Assembly: GCA_002384935.1 (NCBI GenBank)
Contig: DGCD01000017.1
Coordinates: 62,001 to 126,000, forward strand
Source: Pusillimonas sp. UBA3987
GTDB lineage: Bacteria; Pseudomonadota; Gammaproteobacteria; Burkholderiales; Burkholderiaceae_B
Length of the DNA: 64,000 nucleotides
Direction of reading: 5' to 3'
The notes below the pieces were generated by a model. The model had not been told where the DNA came from. It ran no database searches and saw only the letters and a program-made list of their open reading frames with translations. Below, piece after piece: positions 42,646-52,695 of the stretch. A program made the position numbers and the translations under genes. Within the stretch, counting starts at the first letter, position 1. The number at the start of each line of letters is the position of its first letter.

Positions 42646-45600
42646 TTACGCTTGCGCCAACTGCATGGCAGACTCGATATCAACGGCAACAATGCGCGAC
42701 ACACCCTGCTCCTGCATTGTGACACCAATTAATTGCCGTGCCATCTGCATGGCAATTTTGTTATGTGAGATGAACAGGAACTGCGTTTGCTCGCTCATAC
42801 TTGTTACAAGATTCGCATAGCGCTCGGTGTTGGCATCATCCAGCGGCGCATCAACCTCGTCGAGCAAACAAAACGGCGCAGGATTCAATTTAAACAGTGC
42901 AAACACCAAAGCTGTCGCGGTCAATGCCTTTTCACCACCCGACAACAAATGAATCGTGCTGTTACGTTTGCCCGGGGGCTGCGCCATCACCTGAACACCG
43001 GCATCAAGGATCTCCTCGCCGGTAATAATAAGCCTGGCCTCACCGCCACCAAACAATTTGGGGAACAACTCACCAAAATGCTGATTCACCGTATCGAATG
43101 TCTCTTGCAGCAACGCACGGGTTTCACGGTCGATTTTCCGGATTGCGTCTTCCAGCGTCTCAATTGCGTTGCATAAATCGGTATGCTGGGAGTCTAGATA
43201 AGATTTACGTTCACGCGCCTGTCCCAACTCTTCCAGGGCAGCCAGATTGACGGCACCCAGGGCGTCGACCTCACGTGAAATACGCTGAACCTCGGACTGC
43301 AACCATCCCACGCGCAACCAGGACTCTGACTGCTCGTCCAAAAACCGTCGAAGCATGTGACGATCGACCTGGTGAGCGTCAAGCTGTTCCGAAAACTGTT
43401 CGACCGCCAGTCTTGACGCCTGTTCCTGCAATTGCAATTCGGTAATTCTGGCGCGCAGCGGCTCCAACTGCCGTTCATTCGCAAGCCGTGTCTCATCAGC
43501 CTCACGCAACCCTGCGGCCAGATTATCAAGCTCGATTCGGGCCTGACTCAACACCTCTTCACACGCCGCACGCTCTTCAAGCGCGCCTTGCAGCCCGGCT
43601 TGAGCGGCCGAGGCATCAAGTTCAGCCAGTTCACTTTGCAACGAGGCCAACTCGCTGACGGCTTTGCTGCCTTGCTCGCGTGCCAGACCGGCATTGCGAC
43701 GCAAATCGTCGATACGTGTTTGCAAGGTGCGTTCGGCAAACTCAGACTCCTGAACCCGGCGTTCAAGCTCTCGCACACGCAGGCGCGCTTGCTCTGCTTC
43801 ATTGGCAAGCGCCTCACCCGACATCTGCGCCTCTTCAAAGCGCCCCTGGTGTTCAGCCAGCAATTCATCAAGCGACTGGAAACGCATTTCGGCCTCTTCG
43901 CGCACCCCATGCAACGTTTCTGTTTGAGCCGCAAGCTCAGTCAACTCTTCACGAATCTGGGTTGCCCGCTGTCCGGATTGCTCGGCAAGCTGAACAAGCC
44001 GGGCGTGCTCCAATTGGACATCGTGCAGACGGCGGGTCATTTCGGCCAACCGGGTACGTGCCGGGGGCAGCGCCTGACCGGCCTCGTTCCAGGCGGCCTC
44101 TGCTCGCGCCACAAACGAGATCGCCTGGTCGGCCATCAACTGACGCGCCTTGATTTGCTTTTGCAAATTGGCAATTTCTTTTTGCCGGGCCAGCATGCCG
44201 GCCTGCTCGGTATCGGGCGCATAATAACGAATGCTGTGAGCATCAACGACATGCCCCGAGGACACAACGAAACAACCCTGGTGCCCAGGCAAAGCATGAC
44301 GCAGGCTCATGGCTTGCGTAATCGACTCGGCGATATAAACATTCGCCAGCCAATGCTCCAGCAAACTGCGCAAGTCGGCGTCATTAACGCGCAGCAAACT
44401 CGACAAAGGCGTTAGCGAAGCACTATTTTCCGGTTGTTTACCTGCGACCGGGTGCTGGTAAAAGGCGAGTCTGGAGGGAGGAGGATCATTGACAAATGCC
44501 TGTGCCATTTCCAACTGGCGCATTTCCAGCGCTCCCATCACGTCGCCCAGCGCGGCTTCCAGCGCAGGCTCCCAGCCGGACTCTATACTTAAGTGCTGCC
44601 ACAAGCGCGACATATCCGACAGCCCATGCTTTTCAAGCCAGGGCTGAAGCTTGCCTTGCGTTTGCACATCTTGCTGCAATTTCTCCAGAGCGGTTGAACG
44701 CGCTTCAAGACGCGCCAGCGCGGCGGATTCTTCCTGCGCACCACGTTGCGCCTCGCGACGCCCTTCATCCAGTTCAGGCAGGCGCTCCTCAAGCTCCAGC
44801 AAACGCGCCTGGGCCTCCTCTTGCTGGCCCGACAACATTTCCATATCGCCCGCCAACTGCTCGATCCGCTCGGGGTCGGGCGCGTCGAGCGAACGCAACG
44901 TGGATTCCAGCCGTTCCCGACGCACCACCAGCGCATCGAGCTGGCGATCAGCATCACGTTGAGATTGCGCCGCTAAAGCCAGATCCTGCTCGATGCGGGA
45001 TAAGCCCGAGCGCATGTCCTCGCGGGCGGCACCCGCCGAACGCACCCGGTCTTCGATACCAGGCAACGCCGCCGAAGCTTCCTCAACCTGGAGCCCAAGC
45101 TCTTCTGTTTGAGCTGCGGCTTCTTCCAGCGCCGCTTCCGAGGCGGCAATTTGTTCCTCGCAGTGTGTTTGCTGGGCCTGCCATTCCTGCTGCTGCGTTT
45201 CCAGATGAGTGCGACGCGCCTGCACCCTTGCGCGCGAATCCACCACATGGCGAATTTCAGCCTCCAGGCGGCTTACCTGCGCGCCCGTTTCATAGAGCTT
45301 GCCCTGGGCTGCATGAACCCGATCACTGGCGGCATAGTGCGCCTGCCGACGCGACTCAAGCTCAGACTCGATCTTTCTCAGGCCAGCTGCAGCGGCTTCC
45401 AGTTCAGTTTGCGCTTTCTCGATGGCGGCAAAACGTGTCTTTTGGTCAGTACGCGCGCCCTCTTCCTTCAAGAGCCATAAAACATGCTGTTTGCGCTCAC
45501 CCTCTTCCTGCAAACTCCGATAGCGGGCTGCCACTTGCGCCTGCGCCTCCAGTTTTTCCAACTGGGTATCCAGCTCTCGCAAAATATCCTCAACCCGGCT

Positions 45601-46173
45601 TAGGTTTTCACGCGTGTCGGCCAGGCGGTTTTCGGTTTCACGGCGACGCTCTTTGTAGCGGGAGACGCCCGCCGCTTCCTCGAGATAAACACGAAGATCT
45701 TCCGGGCGCGCCTCGATGAGCCGGTTAATCATGCCCTGGCCAATAATGGCGTAACCCCGGGTACCCAGCCCTGTACCCAGGAAGATATCGTGAATATCGC
45801 GGCGGCGTACCTGCTGATTGTTGATGTAATAGCTGCTGGTTCCATCACGCGTCAACACACGCCTGACCGCAATTTCAGCATACGTGCCCCACTGCCCGGA
45901 TGCACGCCCGTCGCTGTTGTCGAACACGAGTTCAACCGACGCCCTTGCAGCGGCTTTGCGCTGACCCGACCCATTGAAAATGACGTCTTGCATGGATTCC
46001 CCACGCAACTCCGATGCACGGGTCTCACCAAGCACCCAACGCGCTGCATCGATAATATTCGACTTGCCACAACCGTTTGGACCCACCACCCCGACCAGTT
46101 GACTGGGCGTTGGGATGACCGTGGGCTCAACAAACGACTTGAAACCAGCGAGCTTGATTTGAGTTAGACGCAC
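42646..46173 (-). CDS. smc: Chromosome segregation ATPase SMC
   Basis: A 1175-residue condensin subunit. The N-terminal half of the ATPase has Walker A GPNGCGKSNI (31-40). Two long coiled coils (about 170-500 and 660-1000) flank a hinge (about 515-645; LSDMSRLWQHLSIESG..., GCFVVSSGHVVDAHS). The C-terminal half has the signature LSGGEKALTATAL and Walker B FCLLDEVDAPLDD. Partner genes scpA and scpB are not in the window. The order smc-zipA-ligA is typical of Burkholderiales, and the three genes probably form one operon. Confidence 0.97.
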   Translation of the reverse strand: MRLTQIKLAGFKSFVEPTVIPTPSQLVGVVGPNGCGKSNIIDAARWVLGETRASELRGESMQDVIFNGSGQRKAAARASVELVFDNSDGRASGQWGTYAEIAVRRVLTRDGTSSYYINNQQVRRRDIHDIFLGTGLGTRGYAIIGQGMINRLIEARPEDLRVYLEEAAGVSRYKERRRETENRLADTRENLSRVEDILRELDTQLEKLEAQAQVAARYRSLQEEGERKQHVLWLLKEEGARTDQKTRFAAIEKAQTELEAAAAGLRKIESELESRRQAHYAASDRVHAAQGKLYETGAQVSRLEAEIRHVVDSRARVQARRTHLETQQQEWQAQQTHCEEQIAASEAALEEAAAQTEELGLQVEEASAALPGIEDRVRSAGAAREDMRSGLSRIEQDLALAAQSQRDADRQLDALVVRRERLESTLRSLDAPDPERIEQLAGDMEMLSGQQEEAQARLLELEERLPELDEGRREAQRGAQEESAALARLEARSTALEKLQQDVQTQGKLQPWLEKHGLSDMSRLWQHLSIESGWEPALEAALGDVMGALEMRQLEMAQAFVNDPPPSRLAFYQHPVAGKQPENSASLTPLSSLLRVNDADLRSLLEHWLANVYIAESITQAMSLRHALPGHQGCFVVSSGHVVDAHSIRYYAPDTEQAGMLARQKEIANLQKQIKARQLMADQAISFVARAEAAWNEAGQALPPARTRLAEMTRRLHDVQLEHARLVQLAEQSGQRATQIREELTELAAQTETLHGVREEAEMRFQSLDELLAEHQGRFEEAQMSGEALANEAEQARLRVRELERRVQESEFAERTLQTRIDDLRRNAGLAREQGSKAVSELASLQSELAELDASAAQAGLQGALEERAACEEVLSQARIELDNLAAGLREADETRLANERQLEPLRARITELQLQEQASRLAVEQFSEQLDAHQVDRHMLRRFLDEQSESWLRVGWLQSEVQRISREVDALGAVNLAALEELGQARERKSYLDSQHTDLCNAIETLEDAIRKIDRETRALLQETFDTVNQHFGELFPKLFGGGEARLIITGEEILDAGVQVMAQPPGKRNSTIHLLSGGEKALTATALVFALFKLNPAPFCLLDEVDAPLDDANTERYANLVTSMSEQTQFLFISHNKIAMQMARQLIGVTMQEQGVSRIVAVDIESAMQLAQA

Positions 46174-46369
46174 AATACAAGAGTGTTCAAAACGATTACA
46201 AAAAGGTCGAATTTTATCGTTTGTATGATACCCCAGGACAAAGCCGGTCAGTCAGGGCGCTATACTCTATACCTAAACTTTCTCACATAGCTTAAAAGTT
46301 CCTTAAAATGCATGTCACGCATGGTTTCCTGCCACCCGGGCCCTCTAACCCGCAACTGGGGCGTTTAGA

Positions 46370-47674
46370 TTGAAAAAAGGTTTTTATCTGGTCATGGCAG
46401 CCCAGGCGCTATCGTCGCTGGCTGATAACGCATTACTGATCGCCGCTATCGCAATTATTGTTGACCTTCAGGGGCCCGACTGGATGGCTCCGATGATGAA
46501 ATGGTGGTTCGCCCTTGCCTATGTGGTGCTAGCCGCCTTCGTAGGCGCTTTTGCCGACTCCTTCCCGAAGGGCAAGGTCATGTTTGCAACCAATGCCATC
46601 AAGGTCGTGGGCTGCATTGTTATGTTCAGTTACCAAAGTCTGGGCTTTGAGGTAACCGGGCAACTGGCCCTGATATTCTGCGCCTACACGCTGGTTGGCG
46701 TTGGTGCGGCAGCCTACTCGCCTGCAAAATACGGCATCGTGACGGAAATGCTGCCGCCCGACCAACTCGTAAAAGGCAACAGCTGGATTGAAGGCCTGAC
46801 CGTTTTAAGTATTATTTTCGGCACCGTGCTCGGCGGTGTGCTGATCAATCCCAGTGTTTCCGCCGTCTTGCTGGGCAACCCGGTTATTGGCAGTGTGGTG
46901 GAAAGTCGGGGTGAAGCAGCCATTTTCGTCATCGGCCTGGTTTATTTCGTGGCGGCGGCCTGCAATCTTCTGATTCCAAATACCAACATTAGTTACCCGA
47001 AACAACAGACCCACCCAGTCAAACTGATTCGCGAATTCAGTTATTACGTCAAAACGTTGTGGAGCGACAAACTGGGGCAAATCTCCCTGGCTGTCACTAC
47101 CTTATTCTGGGGCGCTGGCGCCACCTTGCAACTGATTCTTATTGAGTGGGGGGCTCAGCACCTTGGCTATCGTCTCGACCAGGCCTCGATACTCATGGGG
47201 GTTGCCGCTGTCGGGACCGTTGTAGGGGCTGTTTTTGCCGGACGCGTACCACTGAAGAAAGCCTTCTCGGTATTGCCGCTGGGCGTGGTAATGGGTTTTG
47301 TGGTTCTGCTCATGCCCCTGGTCTACTCACCCTGGGCTGTCTATGCCTTATTGATTCTGATCGGGGCGCTATCGGGGTTTTTCGTTGTCCCCATGAATGC
47401 CATGTTGCAACATCGTGGGCATGTACTGCTCTCGGCGGGTCACTCCATCGCAGTGCAAAATTTCAATGAGCAATTGAACATTCTGTTAATGCTGGGCATC
47501 TACAGCTTACTGCTTTGGCTCAACTTGCCCATCAACATCATTATCGTCATTTTTGGCTTGCTGGTTGCCCTGCTGATGATTGTTTTTACTCGCTGGCACT
47601 ACCTGAACCAGAAGCGCGATCCGTCTTTAAAAGACCAAATCGGGCAACATGGGCATGGCCAGGCGTTGCATTAA
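46370..47674 (+). CDS. lplT: Lysophospholipid transporter LplT
   Basis: A 434-residue major facilitator with about 12 hydrophobic segments. It starts at a TTG (46370); the N-terminus KKGFYLVMAAQALSSLADNALLI matches the LplT pattern and no better ATG is near. LplT returns lysophosphatidylethanolamine across the inner membrane for re-acylation by Aas, which is not encoded here. The gene is monocistronic, divergent from smc and convergent with the uracil-DNA glycosylase. A TATACT box at 46261-46266 may be part of its promoter. Confidence 0.9.
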   Translation: MKKGFYLVMAAQALSSLADNALLIAAIAIIVDLQGPDWMAPMMKWWFALAYVVLAAFVGAFADSFPKGKVMFATNAIKVVGCIVMFSYQSLGFEVTGQLALIFCAYTLVGVGAAAYSPAKYGIVTEMLPPDQLVKGNSWIEGLTVLSIIFGTVLGGVLINPSVSAVLLGNPVIGSVVESRGEAAIFVIGLVYFVAAACNLLIPNTNISYPKQQTHPVKLIREFSYYVKTLWSDKLGQISLAVTTLFWGAGATLQLILIEWGAQHLGYRLDQASILMGVAAVGTVVGAVFAGRVPLKKAFSVLPLGVVMGFVVLLMPLVYSPWAVYALLILIGALSGFFVVPMNAMLQHRGHVLLSAGHSIAVQNFNEQLNILLMLGIYSLLLWLNLPINIIIVIFGLLVALLMIVFTRWHYLNQKRDPSLKDQIGQHGHGQALH

Positions 47675-47686
47675 TGCAGCGCCTGA

Positions 47687-48520
47687 TTATCCAGGCTTTT
47701 GAATTGCGCCTTCCTTCAACTGCCGTGCCAAGAGCATATCGCGCCAAACCTGCGCTTTATGCCGGGCGCGCAGTAACAGCGCGGCAGGGTGATAGGTAAC
47801 AACCACCGGAATGGCCCCATGCGACGCGGTATATGTATGTATCCGCTCACGCAGTTGTTCAATGCTACCCTTTTCATGCAAAACTGCCGAAGCGGCCAAC
47901 CAGCCCAGCACCAAGATGGCCTTGGGTCGAATCTGGTCGATTTGCGCATGTAAAAACGGTACGCAGGTTTCTATTTCTTCTTTCCTGGGAACACGCCCGG
48001 CACGAGGCCGGCACTTCACTGCGTTCGTGTAGTAGAACGAAGAATGCCCGGTCAGCCCCGATGCGTCGAAAACCACTTGCAGCAATCGCCCCGCAGCACC
48101 TTGAAAAGGTGATCCGACCTGCTCGTCGTGTTCGCCCGGCGCTTCCCCTATCACCATCCAATCGGGCTCATCAGTTGAACCCTCACCAAAAACGACTTGA
48201 TGGCGTCCTGCGTGCAAGCCACAACGAGTACATCCCATCGCCTCGGCTTTCAAAGACTGAAGGTCGGGTGGCAAAATCACCTGATGGGCGGCAACCGATG
48301 CCGTTTGCCGTTCAAGCGAGGCGGCTGTCTCCTGAGGTCGTGCCCGCCCGAGCCTTGCCGTCGCCTGCTTGCTTGAAGCCTGTTGAGACTTTGAATATGG
48401 TTCACTGGCGGGCTGGGTCGTTTCATACGTAACTTGCAGCATGCGTCGATCAAGACCCAACTCCTGCAGCCACGCCAGTTGCACTGGTGTTAGGGATGAC
48501 CGTCTTTCAGGTGCCGTCAT
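47687..48520 (-). CDS. Uracil-DNA glycosylase, iron-sulfur (family 4-like)
   Basis: A 277-residue protein read from the ATG at 48520. An N-terminal low-complexity region of about 85 residues precedes the glycosylase. The 4Fe-4S ligands are C97, C100 (CTRC), C170 and C186, the spacing of family 4 and 5 UDGs. The active-site motif is GEAPG (125-129), and the distal YHPAALLLRARHK motif is present. It removes uracil from deaminated DNA. The start overlaps the end of the tsaB-rimI fusion by 14 bases. Confidence 0.9.
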   Translation of the reverse strand: MTAPERRSSLTPVQLAWLQELGLDRRMLQVTYETTQPASEPYSKSQQASSKQATARLGRARPQETAASLERQTASVAAHQVILPPDLQSLKAEAMGCTRCGLHAGRHQVVFGEGSTDEPDWMVIGEAPGEHDEQVGSPFQGAAGRLLQVVFDASGLTGHSSFYYTNAVKCRPRAGRVPRKEEIETCVPFLHAQIDQIRPKAILVLGWLAASAVLHEKGSIEQLRERIHTYTASHGAIPVVVTYHPAALLLRARHKAQVWRDMLLARQLKEGAIQKPG

Positions 48521-49781
48521 GATGTCCACCCTCGCTCAAGTCTTTCTGCAAAACCAGCGCATCTTCCCTTGGCGACTTGGCCGCCGGATAGTATCCCTTT
48601 CTGACGCTCAACGACTGAAAGCCACGGTTATGATAAAAATTCAATGCCTTTGCGTTCGACTGGCGAACTTCCAGCAACATTGAAATCAGACCGTGATCGC
48701 GGGCAGCCTGCTCGCTGTGGCGCAGGAGAACATAGCCCACGCCTCCGCGCTGAAACCGGGGCGCCACTGCGATTACCAGTAAATGGGCCACATCCGGCGC
48801 AAACATCACGACGCTGAATCCGACCACCTTGTCGTCCTGAAGTGCAACCCAGGCACCGTAGCCCGCGCTCAGGGCGTCTGCAAAATTGCCGCGCGTCCAG
48901 GGAAAAGATTGAACACTTGCCTCGATATCGACAACCTCGTCCAGATGTTCTGGACGCATTGGCTCAATCCGCAACTTGCCGCGCACCCTTGGGTTACCAC
49001 CTAGCCCTTTTTGCCGCTCCTGCGTCGTAAACGCGACTTTATCGCGCACATACAAGGGCGCAGCCTCCGAAGGCGTCACACACTTACCCGATTCAAATAA
49101 TTGCAAACCCTGCAACGCAATTGACCCTGCATCAAAACGAGACTCCATCAGCAACTGCACCAGATAAGTGTTGCCACCCATCACAACTGACGCTGCAGCC
49201 TTTAGCGCAGGGTGGGCCTGGATGCCGTCGCCCGTCATTTCCACCCAGCCGACCGGGCCAGGCAACGACCACGAACGGGCTTGCTGATCCAGCCAAAATA
49301 GAAAATCCTCGGCCGCTATCAGAACACACGGCTGAACCTCCTGCCAGGCCGCCGATGGTTCTCCTGCAGGGGAGGCAAGCCAATAGGCAGCGACATAGAG
49401 TTCGTTCATCCGCGCATCCTGAACCACGATGCGACATACTCCCGAGGCCCCGGCCGGACCTGCCGCTGCGGCGATGGCCTGTAGTGTCGGTACAGGCACC
49501 ACCGGCACACCCAGCGCATACGCTATGCCCTGAGCAACCCCGCAAGCCACCCGCAATCCGGTAAACCCGCCCGGACCCTGGCCAAAAGCCACTAAATCGA
49601 GATCGTTGCGCGTGAGCCCGGCCTGGTCCAGCAGGCGCTGCGCCAGCGGTAAAACGTGTTCGGCGTGTCCCTGCGATTCGTGGCTCGCACCGGCAACATG
49701 CAGCCTGCCGTCGCGCCTGGTCAAGAGCGCCACGCTGCAGGTCGTTGTCGAAGTTTCAAATGCAATCAGATTGAAGGCCAT
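48507..49781 (-). CDS. tsaB-rimI: Fused TsaB-RimI: tRNA t6A biosynthesis subunit plus protein N-acetyltransferase
   Basis: A 424-residue fusion. Residues 1-250 are TsaB (FNLIAFETSTTTCSVALL, FGQGPGGFTGLRVACG, ending APLYVRDKVAF); TsaB scaffolds TsaD for threonylcarbamoyl transfer to A37 of ANN-decoding tRNAs. Residues about 268-410 are a GNAT acetyltransferase of the RimI type, with the acetyl-CoA loop RFQRGGVGY (342-350) and LLEVRQSNAKALNFYHNRGF. RimI acetylates ribosomal protein S18. The two genes are adjacent in many proteobacteria; here the stop between them is lost. The DNA reads straight through, so this is not a frameshift artefact. tsaD, tsaC and tsaE are not in the window. Confidence 0.92.
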   Translation of the reverse strand: MAFNLIAFETSTTTCSVALLTRRDGRLHVAGASHESQGHAEHVLPLAQRLLDQAGLTRNDLDLVAFGQGPGGFTGLRVACGVAQGIAYALGVPVVPVPTLQAIAAAAGPAGASGVCRIVVQDARMNELYVAAYWLASPAGEPSAAWQEVQPCVLIAAEDFLFWLDQQARSWSLPGPVGWVEMTGDGIQAHPALKAAASVVMGGNTYLVQLLMESRFDAGSIALQGLQLFESGKCVTPSEAAPLYVRDKVAFTTQERQKGLGGNPRVRGKLRIEPMRPEHLDEVVDIEASVQSFPWTRGNFADALSAGYGAWVALQDDKVVGFSVVMFAPDVAHLLVIAVAPRFQRGGVGYVLLRHSEQAARDHGLISMLLEVRQSNAKALNFYHNRGFQSLSVRKGYYPAAKSPREDALVLQKDLSEGGHHDGT

Positions 49782-49960
49782 GCCGGCATTTTATGCCAGT
49801 TGTGCCATGACGCCATGCCGCCACCAAGATTGCAATCACCGCCTTGAAAAAAATTACCAAAAGCACCAAGGCAATGATAAGCTTTAAAAGAATGAAAATT
49901 ATGTAATATCTTGCTACCAGCTACTATACGGGCGTGCCCGTCCCTGTTACATTTTCGACC

Positions 49961-50695
49961 ATGAACACACAGAACCCGTCTCCTGCCCGAAAAATACTGG
50001 TCGTCGATGACGATCCACGTCTTCGCGACCTATTGCGTCGCTATTTATCTGAACAAGGTTTCAACGTATTTGTCGCTGAAGATGCAAAAGAAATGAGCAA
50101 GCTCTGGCAGCGTGAGCACTTCGACCTTCTGGTCCTCGACCTCATGCTGCCCGGGGAAGACGGCTTGTCTATTTGCCGACGCTTGCGCGGCAGCCACGAC
50201 AACACGCCCATCATTATGCTGACGGCCAAGGCTGAAGAAATTGATCGCATTGTCGGGCTTGAAATGGGGGCCGACGACTATTTATCCAAGCCGTTCAATC
50301 CGCGTGAGCTTTTGGCTCGCGTGAATGCCATTTTACGCCGCCGTGGTACCGAAGAGCATCCCGGCGCACCCAGCCAGGACAACGAAGCCATTGAGTTTGG
50401 GCCTTACGTGCTGAACCTGTCCACGCGCACGCTCACACGCAACAACGAGCCCATCCCCATCACAACAGGCGAATTTTCTGTACTGAAAGTATTCGCGCGC
50501 CATCCAAAGATTCCACTTTCACGCGACAAACTCATGGAACTGGCGCGTGGACGTGAATATGAGGCGTTCGACCGCAGCCTTGATGTACAAATATCCCGGC
50601 TGCGCAAACTCATCGAGCCCAACCCGTCAAAACCCATTTTCATTCAGACCGTGTGGGGGCTGGGATATGTTTTTATCCCCGATGGCGGTAACTAA
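49961..50695 (+). CDS. ompR: OmpR-type response regulator (RisA-like)
   Basis: A 244-residue regulator read from the ATG at 49961. The receiver domain (1-125) has the acidic pocket DDD at 16-18, phospho-acceptor D60, and switch residues T88 and K110. A winged-helix DNA-binding domain follows (about 145-240; NNEPIPITTGEFSVLKV, DVQISRLRKLIE, FIQTVWGLGYVF). It resembles RisA of Bordetella, an OmpR homologue next to the same set of genes. The kinase gene is six bases downstream. Divergent from tsaB-rimI across 179 bases. Confidence 0.93.
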   Translation: MNTQNPSPARKILVVDDDPRLRDLLRRYLSEQGFNVFVAEDAKEMSKLWQREHFDLLVLDLMLPGEDGLSICRRLRGSHDNTPIIMLTAKAEEIDRIVGLEMGADDYLSKPFNPRELLARVNAILRRRGTEEHPGAPSQDNEAIEFGPYVLNLSTRTLTRNNEPIPITTGEFSVLKVFARHPKIPLSRDKLMELARGREYEAFDRSLDVQISRLRKLIEPNPSKPIFIQTVWGLGYVFIPDGGN

Positions 50696-50701
50696 ACCCA
50701 A

Positions 50702-52069
50702 ATGCCGCTTCTGAGAAAACAGGTGCAGCGATTTACCTCAAAGATCCGGCTGAGTCTTTTCAGCCGTTCTTTTTTGCTTCTCGCATTTCTAATGCTGGTG
50801 AGCCTGGGAACATGGCTGCACGTTTTTTTCAGTATGGAAGAAGGCCCTCGCGCAACCCAGATGGCGCAGCGGGTTACTACATCGGTCAGCATTACACGCT
50901 CCGCGCTGATTTACGCACCGCAAGAAGTCAGACCGGCACTCCTGCTGGATTTAGCCACCAAGGAAAGCCTGCGTGTTCAACCACGCGAACTCACCGATGA
51001 ACTCGAGCCGATCCCGAAATCCAGCTACTGGGATCATGTTGTTGAAGAAATCAAAACGCGCCTGGGTCCCAATGCACAGGTGATGTGGTCGGTCAATCAG
51101 GTGCCTGGTATTTGGGTCAGCTTCGATATTGAAGACGACCAGTACTGGCTGGTGTTCGATCGCGAGCAACTTGGCTTGACGGTCGGCGTGCAGTGGTTCT
51201 GGTGGGGGGCCACCGCACTCCTGCTGGCCCTCATCGGGTCTGCGATCAGCGTCAGCTTCGTCAATCGCCCCCTCGCACAACTGGCCCGGGTTGCGCGGCA
51301 GGTTGCCCGTGGGCAGATACCGTCACCGCTACCGCAGGCAGGCCCGCTTGAAGTGCGCGAAATGAACGATGCTTTCAATCGGATGCTGAGCGACCTGCGG
51401 CGGATCGAAGCCGATCGCGAAATTATGCTGGCGGGCATTTCCCACGACTTGCGCACGCCCCTGGCCCGAATGCGTCTGGAAATCGAAATGAGCAACGTCG
51501 ATGACGAAGCACGCCAGGCAATCGACGAAGATTTGGCGCAGGTCGATCACAGTATCGGCCAACTCATGGAGTACGCCCGTCCCGCAGCCGCCCTGCCTGA
51601 AAAAGGGATTGATATTTCCAAGGTTCTGCAAGATATCTACGAACGTGAGAGAACACATACGGAAGCACTGGGAGGCCACCTTACTGCCGACATCCCCGAC
51701 AAACTCACGGCCCGCATCACTGCGCATGACCTGAAGCGCATTGTGGGCAATCTTATCGAAAATGCCCGCCGCTATGGCCGCTCACCGACCGACAACAGTT
51801 GCCGCATTCATTTGAGTGCAAGACAGGAACGATTACAAACCTTCATCGAAGTCAGTGATAAAGGCGCCGGCATCGAAGCGTCGGAGATCGAACGGCTGCT
51901 GCGTCCTTTTTCACGCGGGGAAGCGGCACGAACCGGCGTCAGCGGAGCAGGGTTGGGACTGGCGATCGTTGAACGCCTCCTGGGCCACGTCGGAGGCCGG
52001 CTTACGCTGGTCTCGCCGCCTTCAGGTGGCCTTGTTGCACGTATTACCCTTCCCCTTGCGCGCCACTAA
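50702..52069 (+). CDS. envZ: EnvZ-type sensor histidine kinase (RisS-like)
   Basis: A 455-residue membrane kinase. Two membrane segments (about 22-42 and 164-187) bracket a periplasmic sensor of some 120 residues. A HAMP linker (about 187-240), then the dimerisation helix with H248 in GISHDLRTPLARMR, and a full ATPase domain with N box NLIENARRYG, DKGAGIE and GAGLGLAIVERL follow. It would phosphorylate and dephosphorylate the OmpR-type regulator encoded immediately upstream. The signal is unknown; osmolarity or acid are candidates from the family. Confidence 0.93.
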   Translation: MPLLRKQVQRFTSKIRLSLFSRSFLLLAFLMLVSLGTWLHVFFSMEEGPRATQMAQRVTTSVSITRSALIYAPQEVRPALLLDLATKESLRVQPRELTDELEPIPKSSYWDHVVEEIKTRLGPNAQVMWSVNQVPGIWVSFDIEDDQYWLVFDREQLGLTVGVQWFWWGATALLLALIGSAISVSFVNRPLAQLARVARQVARGQIPSPLPQAGPLEVREMNDAFNRMLSDLRRIEADREIMLAGISHDLRTPLARMRLEIEMSNVDDEARQAIDEDLAQVDHSIGQLMEYARPAAALPEKGIDISKVLQDIYERERTHTEALGGHLTADIPDKLTARITAHDLKRIVGNLIENARRYGRSPTDNSCRIHLSARQERLQTFIEVSDKGAGIEASEIERLLRPFSRGEAARTGVSGAGLGLAIVERLLGHVGGRLTLVSPPSGGLVARITLPLARH

Positions 52070-52142
52070 AATCGGCTGAATCGCTTACAATCAACGCAGA
52101 AGGCACAAAACCTGTGCCCCGGAAAACCTCGCAGGAGTGCAC

Positions 52143-52691
52143 ATGAAAACAGTGGGAGACAAACTGGAGCCTTTCAAGGTTATCGGCGTGAAACCCGGCT
52201 TTAATCAGCATGAAGAAAACGGGGTGTCTGCCTTCGAGGACATCACGGAGAGTTCATTCCCCGGCAAATGGAAGGTTGTGTATTTTTATCCGAAAGATTT
52301 CACTTTCGTTTGCCCCACCGAGATTATCGGCTTCAACGACCTGACTGAACAATTCGAGGAGCGCGACGCCATTCTCATGGGCGGCTCCTCTGATAACGAA
52401 CACGTCAAACTGGCGTGGCGTCGTGAAAACGACGAACTGGCCAGGCTTGCCCATTTTCAGTTCGCCGACACAAGTGGTGCGCTGATCGACCAATTGGGCA
52501 TCCGCGAACGTAATGAAGGTGTCGCTTTACGCGCAACTTTCATTATCGACCCCGACAACGCAATTCAACATGTATCGGTGAACACGCTTGATGTAGGCCG
52601 CAACCCGAAGGAAATTCTGCGTATTCTTGATGCCCTGCAAACTGAAGAACTATGCGCTTGTGGCCGTGAGCCGGGCGGCGAAACCTTGTAA
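52143..52691 (+). CDS. AhpC/TSA-type 2-Cys peroxiredoxin
   Basis: A 182-residue thiol peroxidase, start at the ATG after AGGAG. The peroxidatic cysteine is C57 in FTFVCPTEIIGF. The C-terminus has two closely spaced cysteines C171 and C173 (ELCACGREPGGETL), one of which should be the resolving residue; this CxC ending is found in AhpC of the actinobacterial/AhpD-linked type. No ahpF or ahpD is adjacent, so the reductant is unknown. It is 73 bases downstream of envZ and convergent with ispF. Confidence 0.9.
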   Translation: MKTVGDKLEPFKVIGVKPGFNQHEENGVSAFEDITESSFPGKWKVVYFYPKDFTFVCPTEIIGFNDLTEQFEERDAILMGGSSDNEHVKLAWRRENDELARLAHFQFADTSGALIDQLGIRERNEGVALRATFIIDPDNAIQHVSVNTLDVGRNPKEILRILDALQTEELCACGREPGGETL

Positions 52692-52695
52692 AGCG

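Noticed and set aside
43432..44415. 327-codon plus-strand frame inside smc
   Set aside because: Antisense shadow of the second SMC coiled coil; no independent evidence of expression or family.
44496..45719. 407-codon open frame antisense to smc
   Set aside because: Pro- and Ala-rich shadow of the smc coiled-coil codons with no ribosome-binding site and no recognisable domain.
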